Program-made: the position numbers and the translations under genes
Notes under the pieces: generated by a model
Database searches by the model: none
Told to the model about the DNA's origin: nothing
What the model saw: the letters and a program-made list of their open reading frames with translations, nothing else
Assembly: GCA_022842685.1 (NCBI GenBank)
Contig: JALHPC010000003.1
Span: forward strand, 50,585-114,584
DNA from: Candidatus Kapaibacterium sp.
GTDB lineage: Bacteria > Bacteroidota > Ignavibacteria > Kapaibacteriales > Kapaibacteriaceae
DNA length: 64,000 bases
Direction of reading: 5' to 3'
Shown: positions 8,848 through 16,979 of the stretch, one piece after another
Layout: each line of letters opens with the position of its first letter
Position numbering within the stretch: position 1 is the stretch's first letter

Positions 8848-9916
8848 CAACTTCGGCCGGGAACGTTGTGCCGCGTGCTGCAATCTCGATCGCCGATCCT
8901 GGTTGCGCAAACTCAACGCTCACATATCCCATGCCGATGCCTGTGCCCAAGCCCGGCGAGGTGTTGCCCGACGTGACCTTGCCAATCGTCTGGCCGTCTA
9001 CGACAATCGCATATCCAGCGCGAGGAATCAACTTCTCCGACTTCATCACAAAGCCCACGAGCTTACGCGTTGGGCCCTGTTCTTTAACGGCGCTAATGAC
9101 GTCGCTGGCAATGAAGTTGCCCTTAGCGAGTTTCGTAATCCATCCCAGGCCAGCTTCAATGGGGTTCGTTGTGTCGTCGATGTCATTCCCATACAGGCAG
9201 TAGCCCTTTTCAAGGCGGAGTGTGTCACGCGCCGCTAGGCCAATCCACTCCAAACCAAACTCTTGCCCTTGTTCGAATAGTCTTGCAACAACGGCCTCGG
9301 CGGTAGCAACATCGCCTCGGAAGTACACTTCAAAGCCCAATTCGCCGGTGTATCCCGTCCTAGATATGATGGCTGGCTGGTTGGCAAACATCCCATCCAC
9401 AAACGAATAGTAGGCAACGTCTTGCAAAGGGGCATCGGTAAGGCGTTGCACGAGGTCGAGCGACTTTGGCCCCTGGATGGCCAATAGGTGAACAAGGTCG
9501 CTCACGTCGGTCACGGTTACGTCCTCAACGCTTTCCGCATGCTTCAATACCCATGCAAGGTCCTTGTCCTTGCAAGCACCGTTTACGACCAACATGTAGT
9601 GATCGCCCCGGTTGTACACGAGCAAATCGTCGACGATTCCACCGTGTTCATAGCACATGGCCGAGTACTGTGCCTTTCCAGGTACGAGTTTCGACGCGTC
9701 GTTGATCGTGATTCTCTGAATCAAGGCAAGCGCGCCAGATCCGCGAATCTCGAACTCGCCCATATGTGACACGTCAAAGACGCCTACACCGTTGCGCACA
9801 ACGTTGTGCTCGTGCAGAATACCGCCGGGATACTGGATGGGCATCTCGAATCCGGCAAACGAGACCATTTTAGCGCCGGCGGCGCGGTGTAAGGCGTTAA
9901 AGGCTGTGGTGTTCAT
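8828..9916 (-). CDS. gcvT: Glycine cleavage system T protein (aminomethyltransferase)
   Basis: 362 aa, full family length. It transfers the methylene group from aminomethyl-lipoyl H protein to tetrahydrofolate and releases ammonia. I use the ATG at 9916 (AGGAAAC upstream) rather than the track start 13 codons earlier. Typical features are the start TAFNALHRAAGAKMVSFAGFEMPIQYP, VFDVSHMGEFEIRG, SRTGYTGELGFEVYF and the C-terminal barrel with VGFVMKSEKLIPRAGYAIV and GKVTSGNTSPGLGTGIGMGYV. The other gcv genes are not in this window. Its -7 promoter element TATCTTTGC is at 9944-9951. Confidence 0.95.
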   Translation of the reverse strand: MNTTAFNALHRAAGAKMVSFAGFEMPIQYPGGILHEHNVVRNGVGVFDVSHMGEFEIRGSGALALIQRITINDASKLVPGKAQYSAMCYEHGGIVDDLLVYNRGDHYMLVVNGACKDKDLAWVLKHAESVEDVTVTDVSDLVHLLAIQGPKSLDLVQRLTDAPLQDVAYYSFVDGMFANQPAIISRTGYTGELGFEVYFRGDVATAEAVVARLFEQGQEFGLEWIGLAARDTLRLEKGYCLYGNDIDDTTNPIEAGLGWITKLAKGNFIASDVISAVKEQGPTRKLVGFVMKSEKLIPRAGYAIVVDGQTIGKVTSGNTSPGLGTGIGMGYVSVEFAQPGSAIEIAARGTTFPAEVVKVPFL

Positions 9917-9943
9917 TCTTGTTTCCTGTCGTACAATTGCGCG

Positions 9944-9951
9944 CAAAGATA
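9944..9951 (-). promoter_or_regulatory. -7 promoter element for gcvT
   Basis: TATCTTTG followed by C on minus, the same box as at 7038; leader about 20-28 nt. Confidence 0.45.
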
Positions 9952-9971
9952 CCACCAGTTAACGCACATCT

Positions 9972-10469
9972 ATGGTTGCCATCATTTGGGCCGTCGTGGC
10001 CGCAATTCTTGCCATCCTCGTGGTGGTTGTCGAACAACTGCTAGGATTTCACGAACCAACGAGTTCGGCCGTATCTCCAAACATCCTGTGGTTCATCATA
10101 CCGCCACTTGTCGTTGTCGCCGCCATGGTTCATAACAGGCAACGATCAACCGAGGCTATTACCTACGGATTGGCACTTCGTGTGGGCCTCGTTACTGCTG
10201 CGGCTACGTCCACCATTCTTGCAGCAACATGGGCTGTTATCACAAAGGTGCTGGTTCCCGACTTTGCCTTCCTGCTCACAGCGCAACGACATGCTGACGT
10301 AATGTCGGCTGGTGCAGCCGGCAACGAGGCCATGGCACAGGCGTACGCGGCCGCAAAACTGTTTACCATGCCAACTATTATGATCGTTGGATTTGTGCTG
10401 CCCATGGTGTCCGGCAGCATCGCAGCAGCCGTCACAGCCATCGGTTTGCGACGCGTCGCAGCGAAGTAA
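9972..10469 (+). CDS. Small membrane protein, DUF4199-like
   Basis: 165 aa with four hydrophobic segments: about 2-23, 38-55, 70-97 and 130-158. The spacing of two short hairpins with a polar ~30-residue segment before the last helix resembles DUF4199 proteins of Bacteroidota, but I cannot confirm family membership by eye. No catalytic motif is visible. It is divergent from gcvT with only 55 bp between the starts, so promoters must overlap. Confidence 0.6.
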   Translation: MVAIIWAVVAAILAILVVVVEQLLGFHEPTSSAVSPNILWFIIPPLVVVAAMVHNRQRSTEAITYGLALRVGLVTAAATSTILAATWAVITKVLVPDFAFLLTAQRHADVMSAGAAGNEAMAQAYAAAKLFTMPTIMIVGFVLPMVSGSIAAAVTAIGLRRVAAK

Positions 10470-10522
10470 ACTGTCTGCTCTAGGCGACGAACTATCGAGG
10501 TCGCCCAAGCGAGAATGCAACA

Positions 10523-10716
10523 TTTTGTTGTTTCAATTCCTCGTTGTATGTTGCCATTGTTCCGTTCGGTGTAGGCGTGCAAGGGACGGCTCGCTGGCGC
10601 CTTTGGTCCGGAAACGGGTGAACGGAGCGTCACCATAGTGTGGTGGGACGTGGAAGAACGGGGATACTCCTCGCTTCCAACAGGGCTTGGGTACTTCACC
10701 CAAGCCCTTGTTTTTT
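10523..10716 (+). ncRNA. Possible ncRNA or attenuator leader (unassigned)
   Basis: A promoter-like TTTTG (10523-10527)/TATGTTG (10547-10553) is followed by about 120 nt able to form several hairpins, among them CCG-GAAA-CGG, a GGTGA/TCACC stem and TGGAAG/CTTCCA, and then by the strong terminator at 10682-10716. No protein reading frame fits. It could be a stand-alone small RNA, a regulatory leader of the aminotransferase, or just the 3' UTR of the upstream gene. I tried SRP and 6S RNA and neither matches. Confidence 0.3.
10682..10716 (+). terminator. Intrinsic terminator just upstream of the aminotransferase SD
   Basis: Perfect 11-bp stem AGGGCTTGGGT/ACCCAAGCCCT, 5-nt loop, followed by TGTTTTTT. 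The next gene's GGAGG starts only 5 nt after the T-tract. Confidence 0.85.
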
Positions 10717-10729
10717 CGACGGAGGTGGA

Positions 10730-12028
10730 ATGATTTCGCGACGCAATGCACTACGGTCTATGGCCGTTGCAACGGCCGGCCTTGTTCACGTCAACGCGCG
10801 ATCGCTTGCGGCATGGATACCGCAAGCCGTCGATGGCAAGGCAGCTAGCGCTGTTGCCACCGACGAAGACTTTTGGGCTTCCATACGCTTGGCCTACGAC
10901 GTTGAGCGCACTGTCGTTAACCTGAACAATGGCGGAGTAGCACCAGCGCCGCGCTCAGTTATCGAGTCTCAACGTCGAGGCATCGAATTCACCAACGAGT
11001 TGCCAGCGCGCAACCTATGGCAGACGCTTGAACCACGTGCCGAAACGGTGCGGGCAGGACTGGCTCGTATAATGGGCACGGTACCTGACGAGATTGCCAT
11101 CATGCGCAATGCAAGCGAGGCGTTGCAAACCGTACAGCTTGGACTTACGCTTCGCTCGGGCGACGAAGTCGTAACGACCGAACACGACTATCCGCGCATG
11201 ATCACAACGTGGCAGCAGCGTGCCCGTCGAGACGGCATCGTGCTTAAGCAGGTGCCGGTACCTATTCCATTGCGTTCGGACTCCGAGATCGTCGATGCTT
11301 TGGAACGCGCCATCACATCACGCACGCGAGTGGTTCACATATCGCATGTTGTCTTTATCACGGGCCAGGTAATGCCCGTAGCTGCTATCGCTGCGATGGC
11401 GCGCCGCAAGGGCATCGACTGTATCGTCGACGGAGCACATTCGTTTGCTCAGATTCCGTGCTCGCTCGAAGGCCTTGGCTGCGACTTCTTTGGTACGTCA
11501 CTCCATAAGTGGCTTAGCGCGCCCATCGGCACCGGCATGTTGGCTGTGCGCAAGGATCGCATCAAGGATGTTTGGCCGCTTATGGCTGCACCGGATACGA
11601 TGGATGCCGATATCCGCAAGTTTGAGGAAATCGGAACCCATCCAGCTGCCATTCACAATGCTGTTGCCGATGCTATTGCTTTCCACGAGGCCATTGGCCT
11701 TGAGCGTAAGCGTGCACGGTTTCGACATCTGCATTCGACGTGGTACAACATGGTTCGCAGCTCATCTCGCATCTCGCTTGCTACCCGATTCGACGATCCA
11801 TCACAACAAGGGGCACTGGTTTTGCTGACGGTTGACGGCGTCAAGCCCGCCGACCTTTCCGCCTGGCTTCTGGACAAACACCGCATCTTCACGGTGGCCA
11901 TCGAGATCGCCAACGCCAGCGGCCTGCGCGTAGCGCCAAACGTCTATACAAGTACAGCCGAGATGGAACGATTCGGCGCGGCGATTGCCGACGTGGTATC
12001 GGGTAAGGCCTCGGTACCTAGCCGATAG
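10730..12028 (+). CDS. Tat-exported class V aminotransferase (isopenicillin-N-epimerase-like)
   Basis: 432 aa PLP enzyme of the aminotransferase class V / cysteine desulfurase-like fold. The start at 10730 has a near-perfect GGAGGTGG and begins with a twin-arginine signal (MISRRNALRSMAVATAGLV), so it is probably exported folded with its cofactor. Fold marks are VNLNNGGVAPAPRSV, MRNASEALQTVQLGL, TTEHDYPRMI, HISHVVFITGQVMP, DGAHSFAQIP and the Schiff-base lysine in GTSLHKW (about K260). Substrate is unknown; homologues annotated as epimerases or selenocysteine lyase-like are often secreted in this way. It ends flush against the convergent Y1 gene (stop codons adjacent). Confidence 0.85.
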   Translation: MISRRNALRSMAVATAGLVHVNARSLAAWIPQAVDGKAASAVATDEDFWASIRLAYDVERTVVNLNNGGVAPAPRSVIESQRRGIEFTNELPARNLWQTLEPRAETVRAGLARIMGTVPDEIAIMRNASEALQTVQLGLTLRSGDEVVTTEHDYPRMITTWQQRARRDGIVLKQVPVPIPLRSDSEIVDALERAITSRTRVVHISHVVFITGQVMPVAAIAAMARRKGIDCIVDGAHSFAQIPCSLEGLGCDFFGTSLHKWLSAPIGTGMLAVRKDRIKDVWPLMAAPDTMDADIRKFEEIGTHPAAIHNAVADAIAFHEAIGLERKRARFRHLHSTWYNMVRSSSRISLATRFDDPSQQGALVLLTVDGVKPADLSAWLLDKHRIFTVAIEIANASGLRVAPNVYTSTAEMERFGAAIADVVSGKASVPSR

Positions 12029-12505
12029 CTACGACACCTGTTGCCGGAGCTCTACGCTATCGTCGACGATCTCGCGCGAAGCCGAAGGCATGAAGATCTC
12101 ATCAATCTCTTGCGAGAACGTGTGGCTACGGTGATAGTATGCCTGATCGCGCACAAAGGCCGTCATGATGTCGACGTGCCAGGGTGGCACCAGCGTAACG
12201 TGCACCTTATCGTCCCAGTCGAAGTTCTTGCACGGTTCGCCGGTGCCCCGTATCAGGTCTAGGCCACGGTCCATAAAGGTGGAGAAGAAGGCCTGCACCA
12301 CGTCTTCATCCGAACTGGCAAGCATGATATGTAGATGGTCATCCAAAGCCGTAAGAGCGCGAAACGCGCAACTACACTTGCCGCAGATGTCGTTGGCAAG
12401 CTCTTCGAGCAGCGGCTGAAGATCTGTCGGAAACGAACCGCACTGTGGCGACGGCATCAGCATGAAGTGAATGCCGATGGGGCGATCGGTATGTCGAGAA
12501 AACAC
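12029..12505 (-). CDS. Y1 (HUH) transposase-like protein, possibly inactive
   Basis: 158 aa, the usual size of REP-associated or IS200-type Y1 proteins. I start at the GTG at 12505 (AAAGGA five nt upstream); the track ORF adds 76 residues of unlikely composition. The HUH motif is present as DHLHIML (H57, H59), and the C-terminal helix FVRDQAYYHRSHTFSQEIDEIF aligns with the family pattern 'YIxNQEEHHKKxTFQEEY'. In that alignment the catalytic tyrosine position is Phe (F117), although Y123 and Y124 are nearby. I see no IS200 ends, accessory genes or target duplication, so this is a stranded or domesticated copy rather than an intact element. Confidence 0.65.
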   Translation of the reverse strand: MFSRHTDRPIGIHFMLMPSPQCGSFPTDLQPLLEELANDICGKCSCAFRALTALDDHLHIMLASSDEDVVQAFFSTFMDRGLDLIRGTGEPCKNFDWDDKVHVTLVPPWHVDIMTAFVRDQAYYHRSHTFSQEIDEIFMPSASREIVDDSVELRQQVS

Positions 12506-12623
12506 AGAATTCCTTTGCACAAATCGTGGTACATTGTTGGCTGTACTCCATTGTGCGTTGGGACGGGAGAAGTGTGACAGTGCGCTGCGCATTACACTGC
12601 GCATTAGGCTGATGTCGACGAGA

Positions 12624-13241
12624 CTACTGCATGAACTCCGTGGCCTTGGCACGAAGGCCAAGGTGGGAATCACGTGATTGGTGACGAACGTGCAAGGACG
12701 TAGCCGCTTCACGTAGTACAGATTCGTCTGCACAAGGTAGGCCGTTCAAGCGCCAATTCACGGTTGGTCGCGTAAGAAAGGCCTCTACCGCTTCTAAGAA
12801 CCATGGGCGGCCCGGGACAAAAAGGGCTTTGGCAAAAAGAACCTTGGCCTTTCGGTTTTGATACGTGACGGTGAGACCAGGCTGCTTGTCGACGCTGTCC
12901 ATCCGGCTAGGTTTTGCCGTTCGTAGGTCGCAGTGACGCACGTCGGCCCATTGCACGTGAATGGGTGGCGCAAGCAGGCCGTAGCGGATGATAAGTTCTT
13001 CATCGGTGCACTCCAGCGCCGTTATCTCTGTCTCGGTAGGCACCACCGAAACGGTGCGTAGCCCATAGGCAGCAAGCGACAGTAGCGCAACAGCCATGCC
13101 CAAGACTATCGGCACTGCCTCAAGGTTCGTCAACACATGCACTCCAAACCCAGCAGCTAATGTTGTGGCGCTCGCCCAAATGGCAGCTGAGCGCCTCTTT
13201 CTGTCAAGGCCAATGATGGTCGATGCGGGTTTCTCTGTCAT
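12624..13241 (-). CDS. Membrane protein with PH-like cytoplasmic domain
   Basis: 205 aa from the ATG at 13241 (no clear SD; the frame is open to 13346). Two adjacent hydrophobic segments (about 15-60) are followed by a beta-rich soluble domain with LECTDEELIIRYGLLAPPIHVQWADV and GLTVTYQNRKAKVLFAKALF. This layout, two helices then a strand-rich module with a TDEELIIR-like strand, resembles bacterial PH (DUF304-type) membrane proteins, but the match is by pattern only. No partner is evident. Confidence 0.5.
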   Translation of the reverse strand: MTEKPASTIIGLDRKRRSAAIWASATTLAAGFGVHVLTNLEAVPIVLGMAVALLSLAAYGLRTVSVVPTETEITALECTDEELIIRYGLLAPPIHVQWADVRHCDLRTAKPSRMDSVDKQPGLTVTYQNRKAKVLFAKALFVPGRPWFLEAVEAFLTRPTVNWRLNGLPCADESVLREAATSLHVRHQSRDSHLGLRAKATEFMQ

Positions 13242-13345
13242 GGGGCATCGCAAAACTACGGCGACGACTACAGAGCATGTACAGAGCGAATGACGAACAC
13301 GCTGAGTAGCGTAGGTAACAGCCCCTCCTACTTTTTTCGCAAACA

Positions 13346-13366
13346 TATTTGGATTGAGTCCAAATA
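13346..13366 (+). promoter_or_regulatory. Palindromic operator candidate at the imelysin operon promoter
   Basis: TATTTGGA-TTGAG-TCCAAATA, an exact 8-bp inverted repeat with a 5-nt centre. It covers the -33 TTTG and half of the promoter spacer, the normal place for a repressor. The neighbouring gene content suggests a metal-responsive regulator. Confidence 0.55.
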
Positions 13367-13379
13367 AGCGTTAAGTTTG
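13348..13379 (+). promoter_or_regulatory. Promoter of the DUF4856-imelysin-HTTM-TonB operon
   Basis: TTTG (13348-13351), a 20-nt spacer, TAAGTTTG (13372-13379) followed by T. Transcription should begin near 13386, 36 nt before the first ATG. Confidence 0.6.
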
Positions 13380-13421
13380 TACTGTCTTCGGTAGCAAACC
13401 TCTCAACATACTCGCACAGTT

Positions 13422-14534
13422 ATGATGAAGAACATCGTCCTTGCCCTGGTTGTTACGCTAGCACTTGCTGCTTGCAGTGATTCGAGTACCGATCCTAAGC
13501 CCGATCTAACGATTCCAACAGTGTACGACTCGACGTCGTGGCGCACAAATGCAGCCACTGAACTGAGCGTGCAGGCCGCCCTTTCGAATCTCACCCGCGA
13601 AATGCAGCGTGGTCGAACGCCCGGCACTGCCGTTGAAGCGTCTGTGCTGACATCTGCATTTGCCCCTCTTCGAGCGATTACCACACCGTACTACGCTTCG
13701 CGGATCGACGCATGGATACCCGAACTGGTTGCCTCGAGCGGTGGTACGTTCGACCCACGAAAGACAGCCGCCGAGAATGGCCAGGGTGGTACGTTCGGTG
13801 CCTACCTGTTCGACGAATACGGCGTCGAGATTGAGCAACTCATCGAAAAGGGTTTGTTCACGGCTGCCCAGTATAACCACGCCCTAACGGTAATGGCCGA
13901 AGCCCCTTCGGTTGCCGCTGTTGACCGCATTTTGGCCGTCTACGGCGCCCACCCGGGTTTTGCCAACTCTGGCACGAGCGGCAAGCTCAACCGCGATTTC
14001 CACTCGGCAGTATATGCCGCACGGCGTAGCGACACGACAGACCAAAACAGCCTGTACCTTCGAATCAAACGTGGGCTGCTCAAGGCGCGCGCAGCCGCTG
14101 CCGCAGGCCCCGACTACACGACAGAATATGCCGAAGCGATGGCCGACGTTCGGCTCAATTGGGAACGTGCCATCATGGCCACCGTGGCAAACTACCTGTA
14201 TACTGCGATTGACGTTTTGAAGTCAACAAATCCCGACGATGCTAAGCTAGCCGGAGCTATGCATGCCTACGCCGAAGGCCTTGGCTTCCTTCATGGATGG
14301 AAGACGATTCCGGCAAGCCGCAAGCTGATTCCCGATGCAACCGTTGATGCACTCCTGAGCACATTGGGTGCGCCAGCCGGAGGCACTCCGTCGACGATTG
14401 CCCTCTTTACGAATCCGGCTCAAGGAATCACAGCGTTTGACGCAGCAATCAATAACATCAAAGCATTGTATGGCTTCTCGAATGCCGAGATGGAAAGCTT
14501 CAAGGTTAACTGGGTAACAGCGCAACGCCGATAA
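13422..14534 (+). CDS. DUF4856 lipoprotein
   Basis: 370 aa, lipoprotein signal peptide with lipobox LALAAC (C18). The helical body carries features of the DUF4856 family of Bacteroidota, which sits beside imelysin, HTTM and TonB receptor genes: a start TVYDSTSWRTNAATELSV, then GTFGAYLFDEYGVEIEQLIEKGLF and FLHGWKTIP. It is first of a four-gene operon; its TAA overlaps the imelysin ATG by one base. The likely role is an outer-membrane or periplasmic partner in metal (iron) acquisition; this comes from context, as the biochemistry of the family is not settled. Confidence 0.8.
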   Translation: MMKNIVLALVVTLALAACSDSSTDPKPDLTIPTVYDSTSWRTNAATELSVQAALSNLTREMQRGRTPGTAVEASVLTSAFAPLRAITTPYYASRIDAWIPELVASSGGTFDPRKTAAENGQGGTFGAYLFDEYGVEIEQLIEKGLFTAAQYNHALTVMAEAPSVAAVDRILAVYGAHPGFANSGTSGKLNRDFHSAVYAARRSDTTDQNSLYLRIKRGLLKARAAAAAGPDYTTEYAEAMADVRLNWERAIMATVANYLYTAIDVLKSTNPDDAKLAGAMHAYAEGLGFLHGWKTIPASRKLIPDATVDALLSTLGAPAGGTPSTIALFTNPAQGITAFDAAINNIKALYGFSNAEMESFKVNWVTAQRR

Positions 14535-15640
14535 TGCTGAAGTCTCTATCTGTCATAGCTGTGCTGATCGCATTCCTTGGCGGAGGATGCGGTAGCAGTA
14601 ACCCCGATGGTCCTGCCGATGGATTCGATCGCGGAGCGATGCTTTCTAGCATGGCGCAAGCGTACATCCAGCCGCAGTACACCGAGGCCGTTACGCGCGC
14701 CGAAGCGCTGTTGTCATCCGTCGAATCGCTTACGGCGTCGCCCACCGAGGAGCGCGTGCGTACGGCGCGCAGTGCATGGCTTGCCTGCGCCGAGCAATGG
14801 CAACGTGTTTCAATGTTCGACTTTGGTCCTGCCGAGGGAATTCTTGGCGACCTAGTCCAGATCGTCGGCACGTTCCCGTCGAACTCGGCTCGTATCGAGG
14901 CCCTGGTTTCTGCAGGCGACACAACGATGACGTCGTTCGAACGCGACGTACGTGGCATCAATGCACTCGACTATCTGTTGTTTTCGGGGTCAGAGACGGA
15001 CGTCGCAGCCGCGCTGCTGCCTAGTGCCGCTGGCACTCGTGCTGCCTACATGCGTAGCGTTGCACGACATCTCGTGGGCGAACTCCGGCGCGTACGCGAT
15101 GCATGGAGTTCCTCGTATGCGGCTACGTTCTCGGCCAACGTGGGTACAGATGCAGGCAGCTCGATAAGTTCGATTGTGAACAATCTGGCAATGAGTTTCG
15201 AGGTTGTGAAGAACGACAAAGTGGGCTTGCCTGGCGGGTTTCGAGCAGGGCAAAAGCGGTCCGAACCGGAACGCGTCGAAGCTCGATACTCCAACAACTC
15301 GATGCGACTTGCTCGTCTGCACTTCGAGGCGATACGAGCGTTTTGGGAGGGACAGGTGCCAACGTCGTCAAATGGTGCAACGTTCATCTCAATACGACAA
15401 TATCTCGAGAACGTCGTTGGTGGACCCCGATTGGTTGACGAAACGCGCGCCCAGTTCGCCGCCGTAGAAGCAGCGTTTTCTGCCTGCGGTAGCGAATCTG
15501 TAGCGTCGCTTGCAGCGTCGAACGACCCTCGTTTGGCAGCGCTCCATACCGAACTTCAGAAACTCACACGGTTCGTAAAGAGCGAATTGTCATCACTTCT
15601 TGGTGTTGCCATAACATACAGTTCGGGCGACGGAGATTAA
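14534..15640 (+). CDS. Imelysin-family lipoprotein (peptidase M75-like)
   Basis: 368 aa, lipobox LGGGC (C19). Two helical-bundle repeats typical of imelysin/ICMP proteins: the first has AWLACAEQWQRVSMFDFGPAE and RGINALDYLLFSG, the second ends in FVKSELSSLLGVAITYSSGDGD. Where classical M75 proteins have GxHxxE, this protein has GINALD, so the metal site of EfeO-type proteins is not conserved, as in the imelysin-like subfamily. Family members are linked to iron uptake and several are iron-regulated. Start is fixed by the TAATG junction with DUF4856. Confidence 0.85.
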   Translation: MLKSLSVIAVLIAFLGGGCGSSNPDGPADGFDRGAMLSSMAQAYIQPQYTEAVTRAEALLSSVESLTASPTEERVRTARSAWLACAEQWQRVSMFDFGPAEGILGDLVQIVGTFPSNSARIEALVSAGDTTMTSFERDVRGINALDYLLFSGSETDVAAALLPSAAGTRAAYMRSVARHLVGELRRVRDAWSSSYAATFSANVGTDAGSSISSIVNNLAMSFEVVKNDKVGLPGGFRAGQKRSEPERVEARYSNNSMRLARLHFEAIRAFWEGQVPTSSNGATFISIRQYLENVVGGPRLVDETRAQFAAVEAAFSACGSESVASLAASNDPRLAALHTELQKLTRFVKSELSSLLGVAITYSSGDGD

Positions 15641-15659
15641 CGCAGCACTCATATCGGCG

Positions 15660-16979
15660 TTGTCGTTCCTGCGAGGTTCGACGTCCATAGCACCCTTGGT
15701 TTCACTAAGGGTGCTTTTTGGTTTTTCTATGGTAGTGAGTTGCGTACGGTTTTTGTGGCTTGGATGGGTCCACGAACAGTACGTTGCGCCTCGCGTCCAC
15801 TTCCCGTACCTTGGATTTTCGTGGGTATCGCCGCTGCCCGAGCCGGCAATGACGGCAGTATTTGTGGTGATGACACTCGCCGCCGTAGGCGTGATGTTCG
15901 GAGCGTGGTACCGTGTTTCGTCGATCGTTCTGTTCGTGGCCTTCACGTATGTGGAACTCATCGACAAAACCTACTACCTCAATCACTACTACTTCGTGAG
16001 CATCATGGCCTTCATGCTCGCACTCGTGCCAGCGCATGGGGCATGGTCGGTAGATGCGTGGCGGCGTCCGCAGCACGCAATCCAACACATTCCACAATGG
16101 ATCCTGGCCGCATTCAAGCTGCAAATTTCCATCGTCTACATCTACGCCGGCATTGCCAAGCTTACGCCGCATTGGCTTATCGACGCTATGCCGTTGCGCA
16201 TTTGGTTGCCGGCCAATGATTCGGTGCCCCTTATCGGATGGTTGTTTGCCTTGCCATGGATACCATGGGCGATGTCGTGGATGGGTATGCTGTACGACTG
16301 TACGGTGCCGTTCTTTTTGTTGTGGACCAAGACTAGGCCTTGGGCATACTTAGCGGTGGTTGTGTTTCACATCGTCACGGGCATACTCTTCCAAATTGGT
16401 GTCTTCCCCGTGGTAATGATATTATCGACGCTTGTGTTCTTTTCTGCCGAGGCACATGAGCGTGTGCTGAATCGTACGCTAGGTTGGCTTGGCCGAACAT
16501 CGGATATGGGACGGGCGTGGACGTCGCGTTGGTCGAGAGTGCTTGCAGTGGTCGTTTTCGTTCACGTGCTGATACAAATTGTTGTGCCGTTTCGATTCCT
16601 TCTCTACCCTGGTAACCTGTATTGGACCGAGGAGGGATATCGATTTTCATGGCGTGTGATGTTGGTTGAAAAGGCAGGTACGGCTACGTTTACCGTTCAC
16701 GATCCCATTACATCGCGCCCTGGAGTCATTGTAAACCGCGACTGGCTGAATACCCATCAAGAAAAGCAGATGTCGTTTCAGCCGGATATGATCCTGCAGT
16801 TTGCACACATCCTGCGCGACCACTACACCACTCCAGATGGTAGGGTGCCAAGGGTCACCGCGGACGTATGGGTGACGATGAACGGCGCTGCTTCGCGACA
16901 GCTCGTGGATCCCACGCGCAACCTCGCGGCCGAGGAACAGGGCTTTCACCGCTACGACTGGGTGCTGCCATGGGAGTGA
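15660..16979 (+). CDS. HTTM-domain membrane protein
   Basis: 439 aa from a TTG start; no ATG lies upstream in frame, and the family-like N-terminus (STSIAPLVSLRVLFGFSMVV) would be lost if the ATG at codon 24 were used. It has at least six hydrophobic segments in the first 340 residues and HTTM hallmarks: FAFTYVELIDKTYYLNHYYFV-like segment, FKLQISIVYIYAGIAKL and the loop before PFFLLWTKTRPWA. The HTTM fold is shared with vitamin-K-dependent gamma-carboxylases, but activity here is unknown. Third gene in the imelysin operon; a terminator-like hairpin lies in its first 22 codons (see findings). Confidence 0.82.
   Translation: MSFLRGSTSIAPLVSLRVLFGFSMVVSCVRFLWLGWVHEQYVAPRVHFPYLGFSWVSPLPEPAMTAVFVVMTLAAVGVMFGAWYRVSSIVLFVAFTYVELIDKTYYLNHYYFVSIMAFMLALVPAHGAWSVDAWRRPQHAIQHIPQWILAAFKLQISIVYIYAGIAKLTPHWLIDAMPLRIWLPANDSVPLIGWLFALPWIPWAMSWMGMLYDCTVPFFLLWTKTRPWAYLAVVVFHIVTGILFQIGVFPVVMILSTLVFFSAEAHERVLNRTLGWLGRTSDMGRAWTSRWSRVLAVVVFVHVLIQIVVPFRFLLYPGNLYWTEEGYRFSWRVMLVEKAGTATFTVHDPITSRPGVIVNRDWLNTHQEKQMSFQPDMILQFAHILRDHYTTPDGRVPRVTADVWVTMNGAASRQLVDPTRNLAAEEQGFHRYDWVLPWE
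15689..15725 (+). terminator. Terminator-like hairpin inside the start of the HTTM gene
   Basis: AGCACCCTT/AAGGGTGCT, 9 bp extendable to 11, followed by TTTTTGGTTTTT. By shape it is an intrinsic terminator, yet it lies within coding sequence whose protein is family-like on both sides. Confidence 0.55.

Noticed and set aside
10559-10716. SRP (4.5S) or 6S RNA in the aminotransferase leader
   Set aside because: The GGTCCGGAAACGG loop resembles SRP, but the conserved AGCAG side and symmetric loop are absent; the ends do not pair as in 6S RNA.
12029-12733. Long version of the Y1 protein (234 aa)
   Set aside because: The extra N-terminal 76 residues do not align with Y1 proteins, and the GTG at 12505 has a good SD.
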